DNA of 34,924 nt from an uncultured Collinsella sp. (GCA_900548815.1 URLR01000015.1:1-34924), one strand, 5' to 3'; counted from the stretch's first letter, positions 10,801 to 16,386 are shown. Program-made: numbers and translations. The notes: generated by a model not told the origin, from the sequence alone.

Positions 10801-12692
10801 CCGTCCGGACCGCGACCAACGGCGCGGACGGAAGCGTTAACTTCGATGCCTTCTCCTACGCGAAGCCGGGTACGCACGAGTACACCATAGTTGAGCGGAA
10901 GGGCGATCTGGCCTGCGTGACCTACGACGCCGCGGTGCACCATGCCGTGGTGACGGTTGCGGACAATGCCGGCACGCTGCAGGCGAGCGTCGCCTACGAC
11001 GGCGCGAATGTCACGAAGCCTACCTTCACCAACACCTACGAGGCAAAGGCGACGGACTCCGGTGCGATCGCCCTCACCAAGAGCGTTAACGTGCAGGACG
11101 GCAGCTATCAGCTAAAGGAGGGAGACTTCGCCTTCGAGCTGATGGGGTCTGACGGCTCGGTGATCCAGACCCAGAAGAACGATGCCGACGGCAAGGTTGC
11201 CTTCGACAAGCTGACCTTCGACCATGCGGGCACCTTTACCTACACGGTCCGCGAGGTGCAGCCGACGGTCGACGCGCCGGGCGTGCCGGGCGTGACTTAC
11301 ACCGGCAAGACGTACACCCTGACTTACGTGGTGAAGGACAACAACGACGGCAAGCTGGTGGTAGAGAGCTCCACGGTGAAGCCGAGCGAGGGTACCGAGA
11401 ACGGCGTCTCGCCCGGAACCATGACGTTTGCGAACAGCTACCAGCCGGGCCAGACCTCCTACCAGATCTCTGGCACCAAGGTGCTTAAGAATGCCGACCC
11501 GGCCACCACGCGGACGCCCGCCGATGGCGAGTTCACGTTCGCGCTGATTGACGTGGCCACGGGGCAGGTGATCGACCGGACCACGAACGTGGGTAAGGCG
11601 TTTACCTTCAAGGCCATCTCGTACACTGCGACTGGTTCACATGAGTACCAGGTGAAGGAGGTTGCGGGCCAAGATGCCACCATCACTTACAGCGATGCGG
11701 TGTTGGATGTGACGGTGAGCGTGACCGACGACGGCAGCGGCCAGCTGATCGCGACGGCGAACAAGACGGCTGCGGATCTGACCTTCACCAACACCTACAC
11801 GCCGACGGCAACGACGGCGACGATTACCGGAACGAAGGCCCTGACCGGCCGCGACCTGGCCGAGGGTGAGTTCTCCTTCGACCTGAAGGACGCCGACGGT
11901 AACGTGGTGCAGACGGTGCAGAACGGTGCCGACGGCACGTTCGGCTTCGCGCCGCTGCAGCTGGACAAGGTGGGGACGTACGTCTACACCGTGTCCGAGC
12001 GGGCAGGGGCGACGGCGAACGGCGTCACCTACGACACGACGGTCTTTACCGCGACGGTGACGGTGACGGAGCATGCGGAGACGCACGCGCTGGAGACGCA
12101 GGTTGCCTACAGCAAGGGCGGCAAGGCTGCGGATGCGGTGGCATTCAGCAACAGCTACGCGCCGGCCGCGACTGAGGTGAAGCTGGGGGCCTCCAAGGTG
12201 CTGAGCGGCGAAGACCTTAAGGAAGGGCAGTTCTCCTTCCAGCTGAAGGATGCCGACGGCAAGGTGCTGCAGACTGCAAAGAACGCGGCGGACGGCACGG
12301 TGGGCTTCGAGGCGATCTCGTACGACAAGCCCGGAACGTACGCCTACAGCATCTCCGAGGTGGACGACGGTCAGAAGAACGTGACGTACGACGCGGCCGA
12401 GCACCGGGTAACGGTGACGGTGACGGACGACGGTGCGGGCCATCTGGTGGCGACGGTAACCTATGATGGCGACGTGGCGCCGGTGTTCAAGAACACGTAC
12501 ACGCCGCCGACCACCCCGCCGACGGAGCCGCCCACCAATCCGCCGAGCAAGTCACCGGTGCCGAAGGAGGAGAAGCCGGGTCTGCCGTATACGGGCGATA
12601 CCAGCTTGTCGCCGATGGCCCTGGGTGGCATCGCGGGCGGCGCGGTGGTGCTGATCGCCGCAGGCGTTATCCTGCGGCGCCGGAACCGGTAG
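1833..12692 (+). CDS. Giant LPXTG-anchored adhesin with fibro-slime and about 18 isopeptide-type domains
   Basis: A predicted 3,619-aa surface protein. Order: an unusual 37-residue N-terminal extension; a signal peptide (RRRGLR, hydrophobic run, cleavage likely after RAEA, residue 74); a fibro-slime domain (about 120-386, with GDDDVWVFIDD near 295); two SpaA/Cna-B-like domains (about 390-480 and 693-800); a DUF7601-like domain (about 942-1080); some 18 tandem Spy0128/FctA-like domains (about 1086-3557); a Pro/Thr linker; LPYTG (12582-12596); a membrane helix; and an RRRNR tail. The tandem domains repeat a Lys near the first strand (KxLxG), a Glu in YTIxE and an Asn in FxNxY, the three residues that form intramolecular isopeptide bonds in this family. 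Sortase anchoring and a role as a long stiff adhesin stalk are inferred. ATG 1833 has GGGGAGG 5 nt upstream (1821-1827). A later ATG at 1944 would give an ordinary signal peptide but has a poor ribosome site. A G9 tract lies between the two. Confidence 0.93.
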   Translation: MQELRETTSRLVNNATGGGCLSRELPGEHRPRERWSVMSYGRRRGLRPVSPYVIVLALAVALTASFFLPTRAEAAFSDHTVTTISPSGTTINLFDYWVNPDDHLSVSGNGGINANHRFQFNDGQGGESLNRWTGGENPQSGIVSNTLFDGYPRLSDTWGGKSLRYLFDSSAQTGKTSHFGVTGLLQAQGGYYVYDSTHNYAAYNANKNAFDIYDTGGVGNSSHQGQFFPFDAADKVFNEENDRLVQNGITADNTASYNGGKPVNHHFGLSMSTRFVQPDGGKTNKDEDMTFEFAGDDDVWVFIDDVLVGDIGGIHDRASLNINFKTGDIKVNGKSDGTLLSKYQKAGKDGDTRWYGSTFADGTNHTLKFFYLERGALYSNMELKFNLVTVPESDIIKFDQDGKFVQGAEFQLYKTDKDFKTEGALLGSGTTDEAGCLTLTNDDGSGVINFDDLYNKDHSNKYYLLKETSVPKGYRSNLTTTDGSMRLEYEPTSDKNGAGGVIINRGGMDAGSAVWRTGAFAGAKETITAPSIVYKANDDLTKSNDAVSLDSGILFAVVLKRDKSASIKDPSSWYAVSGDPSTGAGYTLAKEPGTAGAIEAAKKDLHAFTLNTSGQYQVEIQNLPGDISKYYYLLSGEARKDAEYTVAIYHTTARSIGDATPKNTVHVYSDDIADGTNFKRQFATRLLVTNIQNRLFVQKTDTEGNPVDGAAFGLYKATTDANGKVVPKDDQGPYDTLTTGSVDNPVRLEGAGIFPCTSDGNKPLKNGTYFLKEVSAPKGFLLNDTLTKVIVDDDGVHADAGTDDDGVSTFVGPCALMKSLGQFGAEGDIDNTLTWIKGTRQTSNGETNVKGNLTWTDVEPVGADDTVHLKYGANGRMYQYGPTEEGKPYRLETETGWIRMGITQDEQPKGITAKGARADLGAMNLNALFTGTTCVRVANEREASLEVTKKVVVPDGLTGNKDAGFTFKFTVPKGKTYKAAVFEKAGTVDEKQVGNVFDLTNGYSQTIKADETIRVYGLGEGDEYTVQELTGADEMPAGYKLTGRKQGDKNLTGVGDGIITGKIAKQNTDGTLAEDNKLVFTNSYSVKSSVTLTGIRAQKVLQGRKWTKADSFDIYLRAAKGTPMPGGYKGVSGVPGYVQVVKTVNNGDEFDFGQITYKKPGTYTYTVAERTPDEHDSSWLPGFGYSSAGYTVTVQVDDTGRGTLSEPVVTMARNGDDDGAHHDPAVPVDNKVAVFTNKFSTDTKTISFNAQKSYTDESGDNPLAAGKFTFELKALGGLANSAVGAAPIKFNDLSYTVSANDAPMPADGVTTAENDGGGIAAFPQITFTAADQNTTYVYQVTEQAGSDASTTGGMTYDTTVYYAMVQNTLDDKGQLSSTATYWKADGTQLTDTGGYIPFKNTYTVAQTMLAPVTVQKTLAGRAWEQDDKFDFTLTPADDATMKAVKNKVVTQKKAADSDETGDLTTKVEIAGPGDSMRTTPFGTGDLVFTRPGVYTFKVNETRPTDADKTGISYDDHTSTVTYTVTDIENGTHTGKLTASVAYDNKQATTDADRQVTGAAAFTNTYAASGTYAGIDVTKTLVGTPLENGRFPFTIEAMTYNGTKAPEPVDSDKSFTNTVGKDDGDDTQTATMSGKLKMNFTQLSYNKMYVYKVSEVHDANAAGYTYDTEYPGDAFVLIAVKPNPDNKGQLYTKTTIVKGPDVTALVGVGDNVDALTAEAIKGLNTTTNYVQTVSSRGAKPATPIVPFKNEYKVETVEYGAKAGLQIEKKFTGTGDASRTFSFTVTPEDYQAEGQDGTKFILTSADAAAKKLDITGGAETFKIPEMKLGDTKTVSLLPKGLQFTHDDVSNECRANVYQYRVEENVPKPVPAGYTYDKTVYTVKIAVSDNGDGTLKVETTVLNSDGKRVDYRKFAPGASLEDNTATIPFENSYKTVASDELTPQVTKKISGTESTDKKFSFTLTATSETKDKIAAGDLKADGLKGDTSSESKTTEGKITSKDGQPLSFSGMQFNKAGDYTFTLTEAHGEDDDPNTTGVQNAGWTMDDSTYTVTVKVEDKNAKLTVTGVAVEKDGDDKSETLEVKNGKVNLVTFTNSYAAKGSVTLAAKKRFTGGALAGNDFSFALYKGDKTEGTPIETGTNDKNGNITFQPINYTESGDYEYTIKEVTGNDQTIVYDGQKVKVKVSVTDNKNGTLDATATYDGDEAVPTFTNAKPTADATIEAKKTLTGKDLTEGAFNFGLYQGDASTGNPVQLAQNDKDGKINFALTGLTIGEYDYILKEENVGADPTITYDTKAVKVHVSVKAEGGKAKATVTYDGKNDAPTFENTYQPAETSVALAAKKTYVKSDSTPAALKGGEFTFNLYKGDLTAEQLKGKQPIRTAENGEDGTVTFPAIDYTKAGEHKYTVAEQKGDLSHVTYDATVHHAVVTVVDNAGKLEASVTYDDGKTDAPTFKNTYTAKGFAELTATKVVAVAPGFTHDTKLKGGEYTFDLKDAAGNVLDTATNKADGTVKFTRDFELSDLDGAASKDFTYTIAEKPGTEPGMLYDTHALIYKVTVADDGTGTLRATPQVTSGDNSQTFMNTYHPKETSVTLKATKRFTGGDLAGGDFTFQLLDKDGSVVQTVQNDKGGKVTFQAIGYDTPGDHDYTIKEEKAGQTVDGVVYDAKEVKVHVKVTDEKGELKAVATYGGDKAVPTFTNAKPTTDVAVEATKTLAGKALTDGAFAFGLYDQAGNEVAKGTNDRGGKVKLAVKNLNLGEYDYTLKEEKAGQTVDGVLYDAKEVKVHVKVEQDQGDNNKAKATVTYDGVATAPTFNNTYDAKGSVTLTATKTIKVADGFDHTTKPADGEFTFDLKDAAGKVLDTTMNKADGTVKFTRDFKLADLGGAASKDFTYTIAEQPGAEAGMVYDNHALTYTVTVTDGGNGALNAKAIVTSTSGPETFTNIYQPAATGLALGAQKSYVKKDDNTPIVLKGGEFTFDVYEGNLTAEQLAGAEPVRTATNGADGSVNFDAFSYAKPGTHEYTIVERKGDLACVTYDAAVHHAVVTVADNAGTLQASVAYDGANVTKPTFTNTYEAKATDSGAIALTKSVNVQDGSYQLKEGDFAFELMGSDGSVIQTQKNDADGKVAFDKLTFDHAGTFTYTVREVQPTVDAPGVPGVTYTGKTYTLTYVVKDNNDGKLVVESSTVKPSEGTENGVSPGTMTFANSYQPGQTSYQISGTKVLKNADPATTRTPADGEFTFALIDVATGQVIDRTTNVGKAFTFKAISYTATGSHEYQVKEVAGQDATITYSDAVLDVTVSVTDDGSGQLIATANKTAADLTFTNTYTPTATTATITGTKALTGRDLAEGEFSFDLKDADGNVVQTVQNGADGTFGFAPLQLDKVGTYVYTVSERAGATANGVTYDTTVFTATVTVTEHAETHALETQVAYSKGGKAADAVAFSNSYAPAATEVKLGASKVLSGEDLKEGQFSFQLKDADGKVLQTAKNAADGTVGFEAISYDKPGTYAYSISEVDDGQKNVTYDAAEHRVTVTVTDDGAGHLVATVTYDGDVAPVFKNTYTPPTTPPTEPPTNPPSKSPVPKEEKPGLPYTGDTSLSPMALGGIAGGAVVLIAAGVILRRRNR
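1881..1889 (+). repeat. Nine-G homopolymer tract, candidate phase-variation switch
   Basis: Nine consecutive G's encode Gly-Gly-Gly at residues 17-19 of the adhesin, 16 codons after the start with the strong ribosome site and before the signal peptide. With eight G's the frame meets TAA at 1894-1896 (20-aa product). With ten G's it meets TGA at 1913-1915 (27-aa product). The reference state is ON. If the true start is ATG 1944, the tract would lie in the leader and could act by re-initiation or spacing instead. Confidence 0.75.
8124..11040 (+). repeat. Duplicated four-domain cassette inside the adhesin, last two domains in swapped order
   Basis: Copy 1 (about 8124-9572) has domains A (KRFTGGALAG), B (KTLTGKDLTEGAFNFGLY), C (YVKSDSTPAALKGGEF, GDLTAEQL) and D (FDLKDAAGNVLDT). 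Copy 2 (about 9573-11040) has A' (KRFTGGDLAG), B' (KTLAGKALTDGAFAFGLY), D' (FDLKDAAGKVLDT) and C' (LKGGEFTFDVYEG, NLTAEQL). Matching domains are far more alike than neighbours, including long identical DNA stretches between D and D'. This is direct evidence of segmental duplication followed by domain shuffling. Confidence 0.8.
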
Positions 12693-12735
12693 CTACGGCG
12701 GCCGAGAAGGGCTTTGATTGAGGGCGGGTGGTCGC

Positions 12736-12759
12736 AGGGCGCGGCCGCTCGCCCTTTTT
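12736..12759 (+). terminator. Rho-independent terminator of the adhesin gene
   Basis: The stem AGGGCG (12736-12741) with CGCCCT (12750-12755) closes an 8-nt loop. The run TTTTT (12755-12759) begins at the last stem base. It lies 44 nt after the adhesin stop codon and so closes that transcription unit. Confidence 0.75.
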
Positions 12760-12773
12760 GGTGAAAGGCTATG

Positions 12774-13102
12774 TTAACCCGCCGTTTGCACGTCCGGCTC
12801 CAGATGGAACTCGTACTCCGGCTCCATCATCTTCTTCCGGATCTTTTCGTAGCGCCCGTCGTCGAGCTGCTCGCGCATGAGCGACGTCCTGTCCCCGACG
12901 CGTGCGGCCTCGCGCAGCCATCTGAACCACATCAGGCAGCTGTGGAGCCTGCGGGTCGATACGCCCTTGAACCTCTCGAGGAAGTGGCCGAGCGAACCCT
13001 GCGCTTCAGCATCCTCTGGACCGTGTCCCGCTCGTACCCGGTGAGCCTGCCGTGGGTCCTCGGGACCGCCCTCGCGGCGCCCTTCCCGCCCTTTCCGGAC
13101 AT
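12774..13102 (-). pseudogene. Internally deleted transposase remnant (IS256/IS1249-like)
   Basis: On the minus strand an ATG at 13102 has a near-perfect ribosome site (GGAGG, 6-nt spacer). It opens a 34-residue basic start (MSGKGGKGAARAVPRTHGRL, then TGYERDTVQRMLKRR) that runs out of frame near 13000 and stops soon after. A different frame from about 13000 to 12774 encodes about 75 residues, FLERFKGVSTRRLHSCLMWF...MEPEYEF, resembling the C-terminal end of IS1249-type transposases by eye. The catalytic DDE core, several hundred residues in the family, is missing. It looks like the two ends of a transposase joined by an internal deletion with a frame change. The family assignment rests on the C-terminal part only and is uncertain. 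Confidence 0.5.
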
Positions 13103-13230
13103 GGCGTCCTCCGATCTCCCGGGGCCGGCCGATCCGGCCCTCAGGGTATCGGATTCCCAAATTTATCCGTATATGTGCGGATGAATGCGGGAGGCGTTCG
13201 GATGAAGTTGTATTCAAGGAAAGAGACTGA

Positions 13231-13243
13231 CCCTTTGTCGCAT
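13231..13243 (-). repeat. Right arm of 13-bp inverted repeat flanking the adhesin island
   Basis: CCCTTTGTCGCAT is the exact reverse complement of 1648-1660. It lies about 130 bp beyond the start of the transposase remnant, on the prfA side. The 13244-13440 stretch that follows leads into prfA. It holds a small GCAGG-TTTG-CCTGC hairpin (13259-13272) and a possible ten-codon ORF, but no clear promoter. Confidence 0.6.
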
Positions 13244-13326
13244 TCCGTGCGGGTTATATGCAGGTTTGCCTGCGCACGCTATCATATATGGGTTAGACCG
13301 CAACTATGTACCCCATACGTGAAGGG

Positions 13327-13359
13327 ATGCGCATGTATCTGAAGATCGACATGTTCTAG
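13327..13359 (+). other. Possible leader ORF upstream of prfA
   Basis: An ATG at 13327, with GAAGGG immediately before it, opens a ten-codon frame (MRMYLKIDMF) ending in TAG at 13357-13359, 82 nt before prfA. A second in-frame ATG is at 13333. The ribosome site is too close to the first ATG but well placed for the second. Nothing in the peptide suggests attenuation by a named amino acid. It may be chance. Confidence 0.2.
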
Positions 13360-13440
13360 CTGGGCTTACCCCCGCAGTGGCGCCGCGCGCCCCATCAACT
13401 CTGCCGATTTTCGCCTTCACGCACATAAAGGAGTCCCGCC

Positions 13441-14508
13441 ATGCGCGACAAGCTCGAAAAGATCATCAAGGCCTACGAGGAGCTCGAGAAGAAGCTTTCT
13501 GACCCGGCCGTCGCCTCCGATATCAAGGAGTTCACGCGTCTCAACAAGGAGTACGCGCACCAGTCCGACCTCATCGCCGCCTCGCGCGAGTACATCGGCG
13601 CGCTCGATGACATCGAGGCCGCCAAGGAGATGCTCCGCGACACCAGCGATGCGGACGAGAAGGAGATGCTCCAGATGGACATCTCCGAGAACGAGGAAAA
13701 GCTTCCCCAGCTCGAGGAAGACATCAAGTACATGCTCATCCCGAGTGACCCCAACGACGACAAGAACACCATCGTCGAGATTCGCTCCGCCGCCGGTGGC
13801 GACGAGGCAGCCATCTTCGCCGGCGACTTGTACAAGATGTACCAGCGCTTCTGCGAATCGCGCGGCTGGAAGACCACCGTGCTCGATTCCAGCCCCAGCG
13901 AGGCAGGCGGCTTTAAGTCCATCGAGTTCAAGGTCGAGGGCGACCGCGTCTACTCCGTCATGAAGTTCGAGTCCGGCGTGCACCGCGTCCAGCGCGTTCC
14001 CAAGACCGAGTCCCAGGGCCGCATTCAGACCTCCACGGCGACCGTCGCCGTGCTTCCCGAGGCCGAGGAGATCGACGTTCAGATCAACCAGTCCGACCTG
14101 CGCATCGACACCTACTGCGCCTCCGGCCCTGGCGGTCAGTGCGTTAACACCACCTACTCCGCCGTGCGCATCACCCACCTGCCCACCAACACCGTGGTGC
14201 AGTCGCAGGAGCAGCGTTCCCAGATCCAGAACCGCGAGGTCTGCATGCAGATGCTGCGCGCCCGTCTGTATGAGATGGAACTCGAGAAGCAGCAGGCCGA
14301 GCTTGGTGCCGAGCGCCAGAGCCAGATCGGCCACGGCAACCGTTCCGAGAAGATCCGTACTTACAACCAGCCCCAGGACCGCGTGACCGATCACCGTATC
14401 GGCTTCAACTCCACTTATAACGGCGTCCTTCTGGGCGATCAGCTCGGCACTGTCATCGAGGCGCTTGCCGCCGCCGAGCGAGCCGAGAAGCTGGCACAGG
14501 CCGTTTAA
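13441..14508 (+). CDS. prfA: Peptide chain release factor 1
   Basis: A 355-aa class I release factor that reads UAA and UAG and triggers peptidyl-tRNA hydrolysis on the ribosome. The GGQ catalytic motif is present in SGPGGQCVNTTYSAVR, with the Gln that PrmC methylates. The codon-recognition P-x-T motif is PKT in RVPKTESQGRIQTS, where PAT is common. The N-terminal acidic helical domain and the AAGGDEAAIFAGDLYKMY segment fit RF1. RF2 would carry an SPF motif, and often a programmed frameshift, neither of which is seen. ATG 13441 has AAGGAG 8 nt upstream. Its enzyme partner prmC follows after a 594-nt non-coding gap, where close coupling would be more usual. Confidence 0.98.
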   Translation: MRDKLEKIIKAYEELEKKLSDPAVASDIKEFTRLNKEYAHQSDLIAASREYIGALDDIEAAKEMLRDTSDADEKEMLQMDISENEEKLPQLEEDIKYMLIPSDPNDDKNTIVEIRSAAGGDEAAIFAGDLYKMYQRFCESRGWKTTVLDSSPSEAGGFKSIEFKVEGDRVYSVMKFESGVHRVQRVPKTESQGRIQTSTATVAVLPEAEEIDVQINQSDLRIDTYCASGPGGQCVNTTYSAVRITHLPTNTVVQSQEQRSQIQNREVCMQMLRARLYEMELEKQQAELGAERQSQIGHGNRSEKIRTYNQPQDRVTDHRIGFNSTYNGVLLGDQLGTVIEALAAAERAEKLAQAV

Positions 14509-14670
14509 GTTACGGCGTTTTACCAAACGCCGTAACTGCTCGACGCTGCAAACGCCCCTAAGCGGCAATCTGACGTTCAATCGTCGGTCGCGTACCGAAG
14601 TACGCTTCCCTCCTCTTTCACGTCACCTTGCTCGCTTAGGGGCGTTTTCGCTGTCCGTCCTCTACCTGCG
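14509..14670 (+). ncRNA. Structured 3' element, copy A (after prfA)
   Basis: It starts on the base after the prfA stop codon. P1 is a perfect 12-bp hairpin, GTTACGGCGTTT (14509-14520) with AAACGCCGTAAC (14525-14536), loop TACC. A 13-nt linker follows. P2 is a perfect 15-bp helix, AAACGCCCCTAAGCG (14550-14564) with CGCTTAGGGGCGTTT (14633-14647). Inside P2 are TGACGT (14571-14576) with ACGTCA (14620-14625) and the hairpin GCGTAC-CGAA-GTACGC (14590-14605). A conserved tail covers 14649-14670. The same architecture with compensatory changes recurs at 30118-30280. The 3' arm of P2 runs into TTTT, so terminator activity is possible. I do not recognise a named family; the Collinsella-1 motif should be compared. 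Confidence 0.8.
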
Positions 14671-14682
14671 GCGCCTTGGATG

Positions 14683-14711
14683 TAGTCATTGGGGACGTTC
14701 TTAAATGACTA
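14683..14711 (+). repeat. REP-like stem-loop with GGGGACGTTC core
   Basis: TAGTCA (14683-14688) pairs with TGACTA (14106 bases further into the contig than the left IR; exact position 14706-14711) around the loop TTGGGGACGTTCTTAAA. The first 23 nt are identical to 30285-30307, and the core recurs with other flanking stems near 30341-30367. The core sequence and its stem-loop presentation resemble repeats linked to RAYT (REP-associated) transposases; no RAYT gene is present in this window. Confidence 0.6.
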
Positions 14712-15102
14712 GGTTGGGCACATTGCTTTGAGATGTTATTTAATCGGCTTTGATGGCCATTAAGCCGGCTACCTGCTCAAAGAAATTAGCGGCATTCATC
14801 TGCTATCGAAAATAATGCTCAAAAAATCGTCCAAGAAGTCGCGTGTCATTTTTTGATGCGTCGCGCGTCAAGTGATTTGGCAAGTTCTTGGTTAGATATT
14901 GGTCAGTTTTGGGTCAACCTTGCCAAAAACTTGACGGATGCAGATTTAGACGTCGACGAATGAACACCTCGGGCAGACTTCAAGCAAAATTCTGGGCTGA
15001 TTCTCGATAATCGCCTTCAATCGTCCCTTGCCAAGCGCTGGCCTCGCGTACAATCTGCTCCGACATTCGCGCGCCGTCCGGCGCTTAAGAGGGGAGGGCC
15101 CC
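14712..15102 (+). other. AT-rich non-coding stretch upstream of prmC
   Basis: No gene is visible in these 391 bases, which are clearly richer in A and T than the coding flanks. Inverted repeats are present: CTTTGAG (14726-14732) with CTCAAAG (14776-14782), enclosing GGCTT (14746-14750) with AAGCC (14762-14766); TTGATGCG-TCG-CGCGTCAA (14853-14871, one G-T pair); and TTTGGCAAG (14876-14884) with CTTGCCAAA (14919-14927). No convincing promoter was identified, although prmC presumably needs one if the prfA transcript ends upstream. Confidence 0.5.
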
Positions 15103-16353
15103 ATGGCAAACGAGATCTGGACCATCAAGCGTTGTCTCGAGTGGACCAAGGAGTACCTGGCCGAGCGCGGCGAGGAGCACCCCCGTCTTTCTGCCGAGTG
15201 GCTGCTGTGCGCCGCCACGGGCCTGGCGCGCATTGACCTATATATGCGTATGGACGAGACGCTTAACGCGGCCCAGCTCGAGACCATGCATGCGGCCGTT
15301 GTCCGCCGCGCTAAGGGCGAGCCGCTGCAATACATCACCGGCAGCACGCAGTTTCGCATGATCGACGTCGCGTGCGCCCCCGGTGTGCTCATTCCGCGCC
15401 CCGAGACCGAGATGCTCGTCGAGGAAGTCCTCAATTATCTGGATGCCGAGGTGCTGAGCCCCGAGGCTGCTGCCCGTCAGCGTGTTGAGCTGCCTTGGAA
15501 CGATGAGGTCGAAGAGGCCCGCAAAGCCGAGGCGGCGCTGGCCGACGAGCGCGCGACTGCCGAGCGCCGTGCCGCTAACCTGACGGCCGCCGATGAGGCG
15601 GCACTAGGCAGCGACGTGCTGGGCAGCCGTGCCTATGCCGAGGAGCTGGCCGACCGCGAGGCCGAGGAAGCCGCCGCGCAGGCAGCAGAAGCCGACGCCG
15701 CGGAAGCCGCCGAGCCCGAGCTCGACGAATACGGCATCGCCATCGAGGGTGCCGGCCAGGAGACGGCTTCAGCTCAGGATGCCGCTGCGCCTGCCTCAGC
15801 CGAGCCCTGCACTGCCCGCGTTCTCGAGGTCGGCTGCGGCACGGGCTGCATTTCGCTCTCCCTTGCCTGGGAGCGCCGCGGCCACGTTACCTGCACCGCC
15901 ACCGATATCGAGCCGCGCGCCATCGATCTGGCCACCAAAAACCGCGACGCCCTCGGCCTCACGGCAGATGAGGTTGCCTTTAGCCTCACCAACCTGGTGA
16001 GTTCCATTCCCCGCGAAGAGTGGGGCACCTTCGACGTGCTCGTCTCCAACCCACCTTACATCCCGACCGGCGTCATGCGTTCGCTGCCGCACGAGGTCAA
16101 GGACTTTGAGCCCGACCTGGCGCTCGAGGGCGGCGCCGACGGCCTCGATATCTTCCGCCGCCTGCTCAATGCGGCGCCTTACATGTTGCGCGCCGGCGGC
16201 CTGTTTGCCTGCGAGCTCTACGAGGGTGCCCTCGATGCCGCGGCCGAGCTCTGTCGCCAGGCAGGCCTTTCGGACGTGCGTATCGTCCACGACCTCACCG
16301 ATCGCCCCCGCATCGTCCGAGCCATCGTCACCGAGCCCAAACAGCGTATTTAA
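15103..16353 (+). CDS. prmC: Release factor glutamine methyltransferase, with a large low-complexity insertion
   Basis: A SAM-dependent enzyme that methylates the GGQ glutamine of release factors, acting on the product of the upstream prfA. Landmarks: the N-terminal helical domain; IPRPETE near residue 98; SAM-binding motif I VLEVGCGTG near 240; and the catalytic NPPY near 316. At 416 aa it is much longer than the usual 270-300. The extra length is an Ala/Glu/Asp-rich stretch of about 120 residues (about 116-236) between the RPETE helix and motif I, probably disordered or helical. All catalytic motifs are intact, so it should be active. ATG 15103 has GGGGAGG at 15091-15097. The frame stays open upstream to 15028, but no ribosome site supports an earlier start. 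Confidence 0.95.
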   Translation: MANEIWTIKRCLEWTKEYLAERGEEHPRLSAEWLLCAATGLARIDLYMRMDETLNAAQLETMHAAVVRRAKGEPLQYITGSTQFRMIDVACAPGVLIPRPETEMLVEEVLNYLDAEVLSPEAAARQRVELPWNDEVEEARKAEAALADERATAERRAANLTAADEAALGSDVLGSRAYAEELADREAEEAAAQAAEADAAEAAEPELDEYGIAIEGAGQETASAQDAAAPASAEPCTARVLEVGCGTGCISLSLAWERRGHVTCTATDIEPRAIDLATKNRDALGLTADEVAFSLTNLVSSIPREEWGTFDVLVSNPPYIPTGVMRSLPHEVKDFEPDLALEGGADGLDIFRRLLNAAPYMLRAGGLFACELYEGALDAAAELCRQAGLSDVRIVHDLTDRPRIVRAIVTEPKQRI

Positions 16354-16386
16354 GCTGAATAAATAGACATTTGCGCAAGTTTGTCC

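Noticed and set aside
5090..12505. CRISPR-like or satellite repeat array
   Set aside because: The periodicity is at protein-domain scale (about 340-480 bp) with diverged copies and an intact reading frame; there are no short repeats with spacers.
12775..13256. TAACCCGC (12775-12782) and GCGGGTTA (13249-13256) as terminal inverted repeats of the transposase remnant
   Set aside because: Only 8 bp match, one copy overlaps the reading-frame end, and no target duplication is visible; too weak to call element ends.
13417..14580. 387-aa antisense frame opposite prfA
   Set aside because: The sense strand encodes complete RF1; the antisense translation is leucine- and glycine-rich with no recognisable family.
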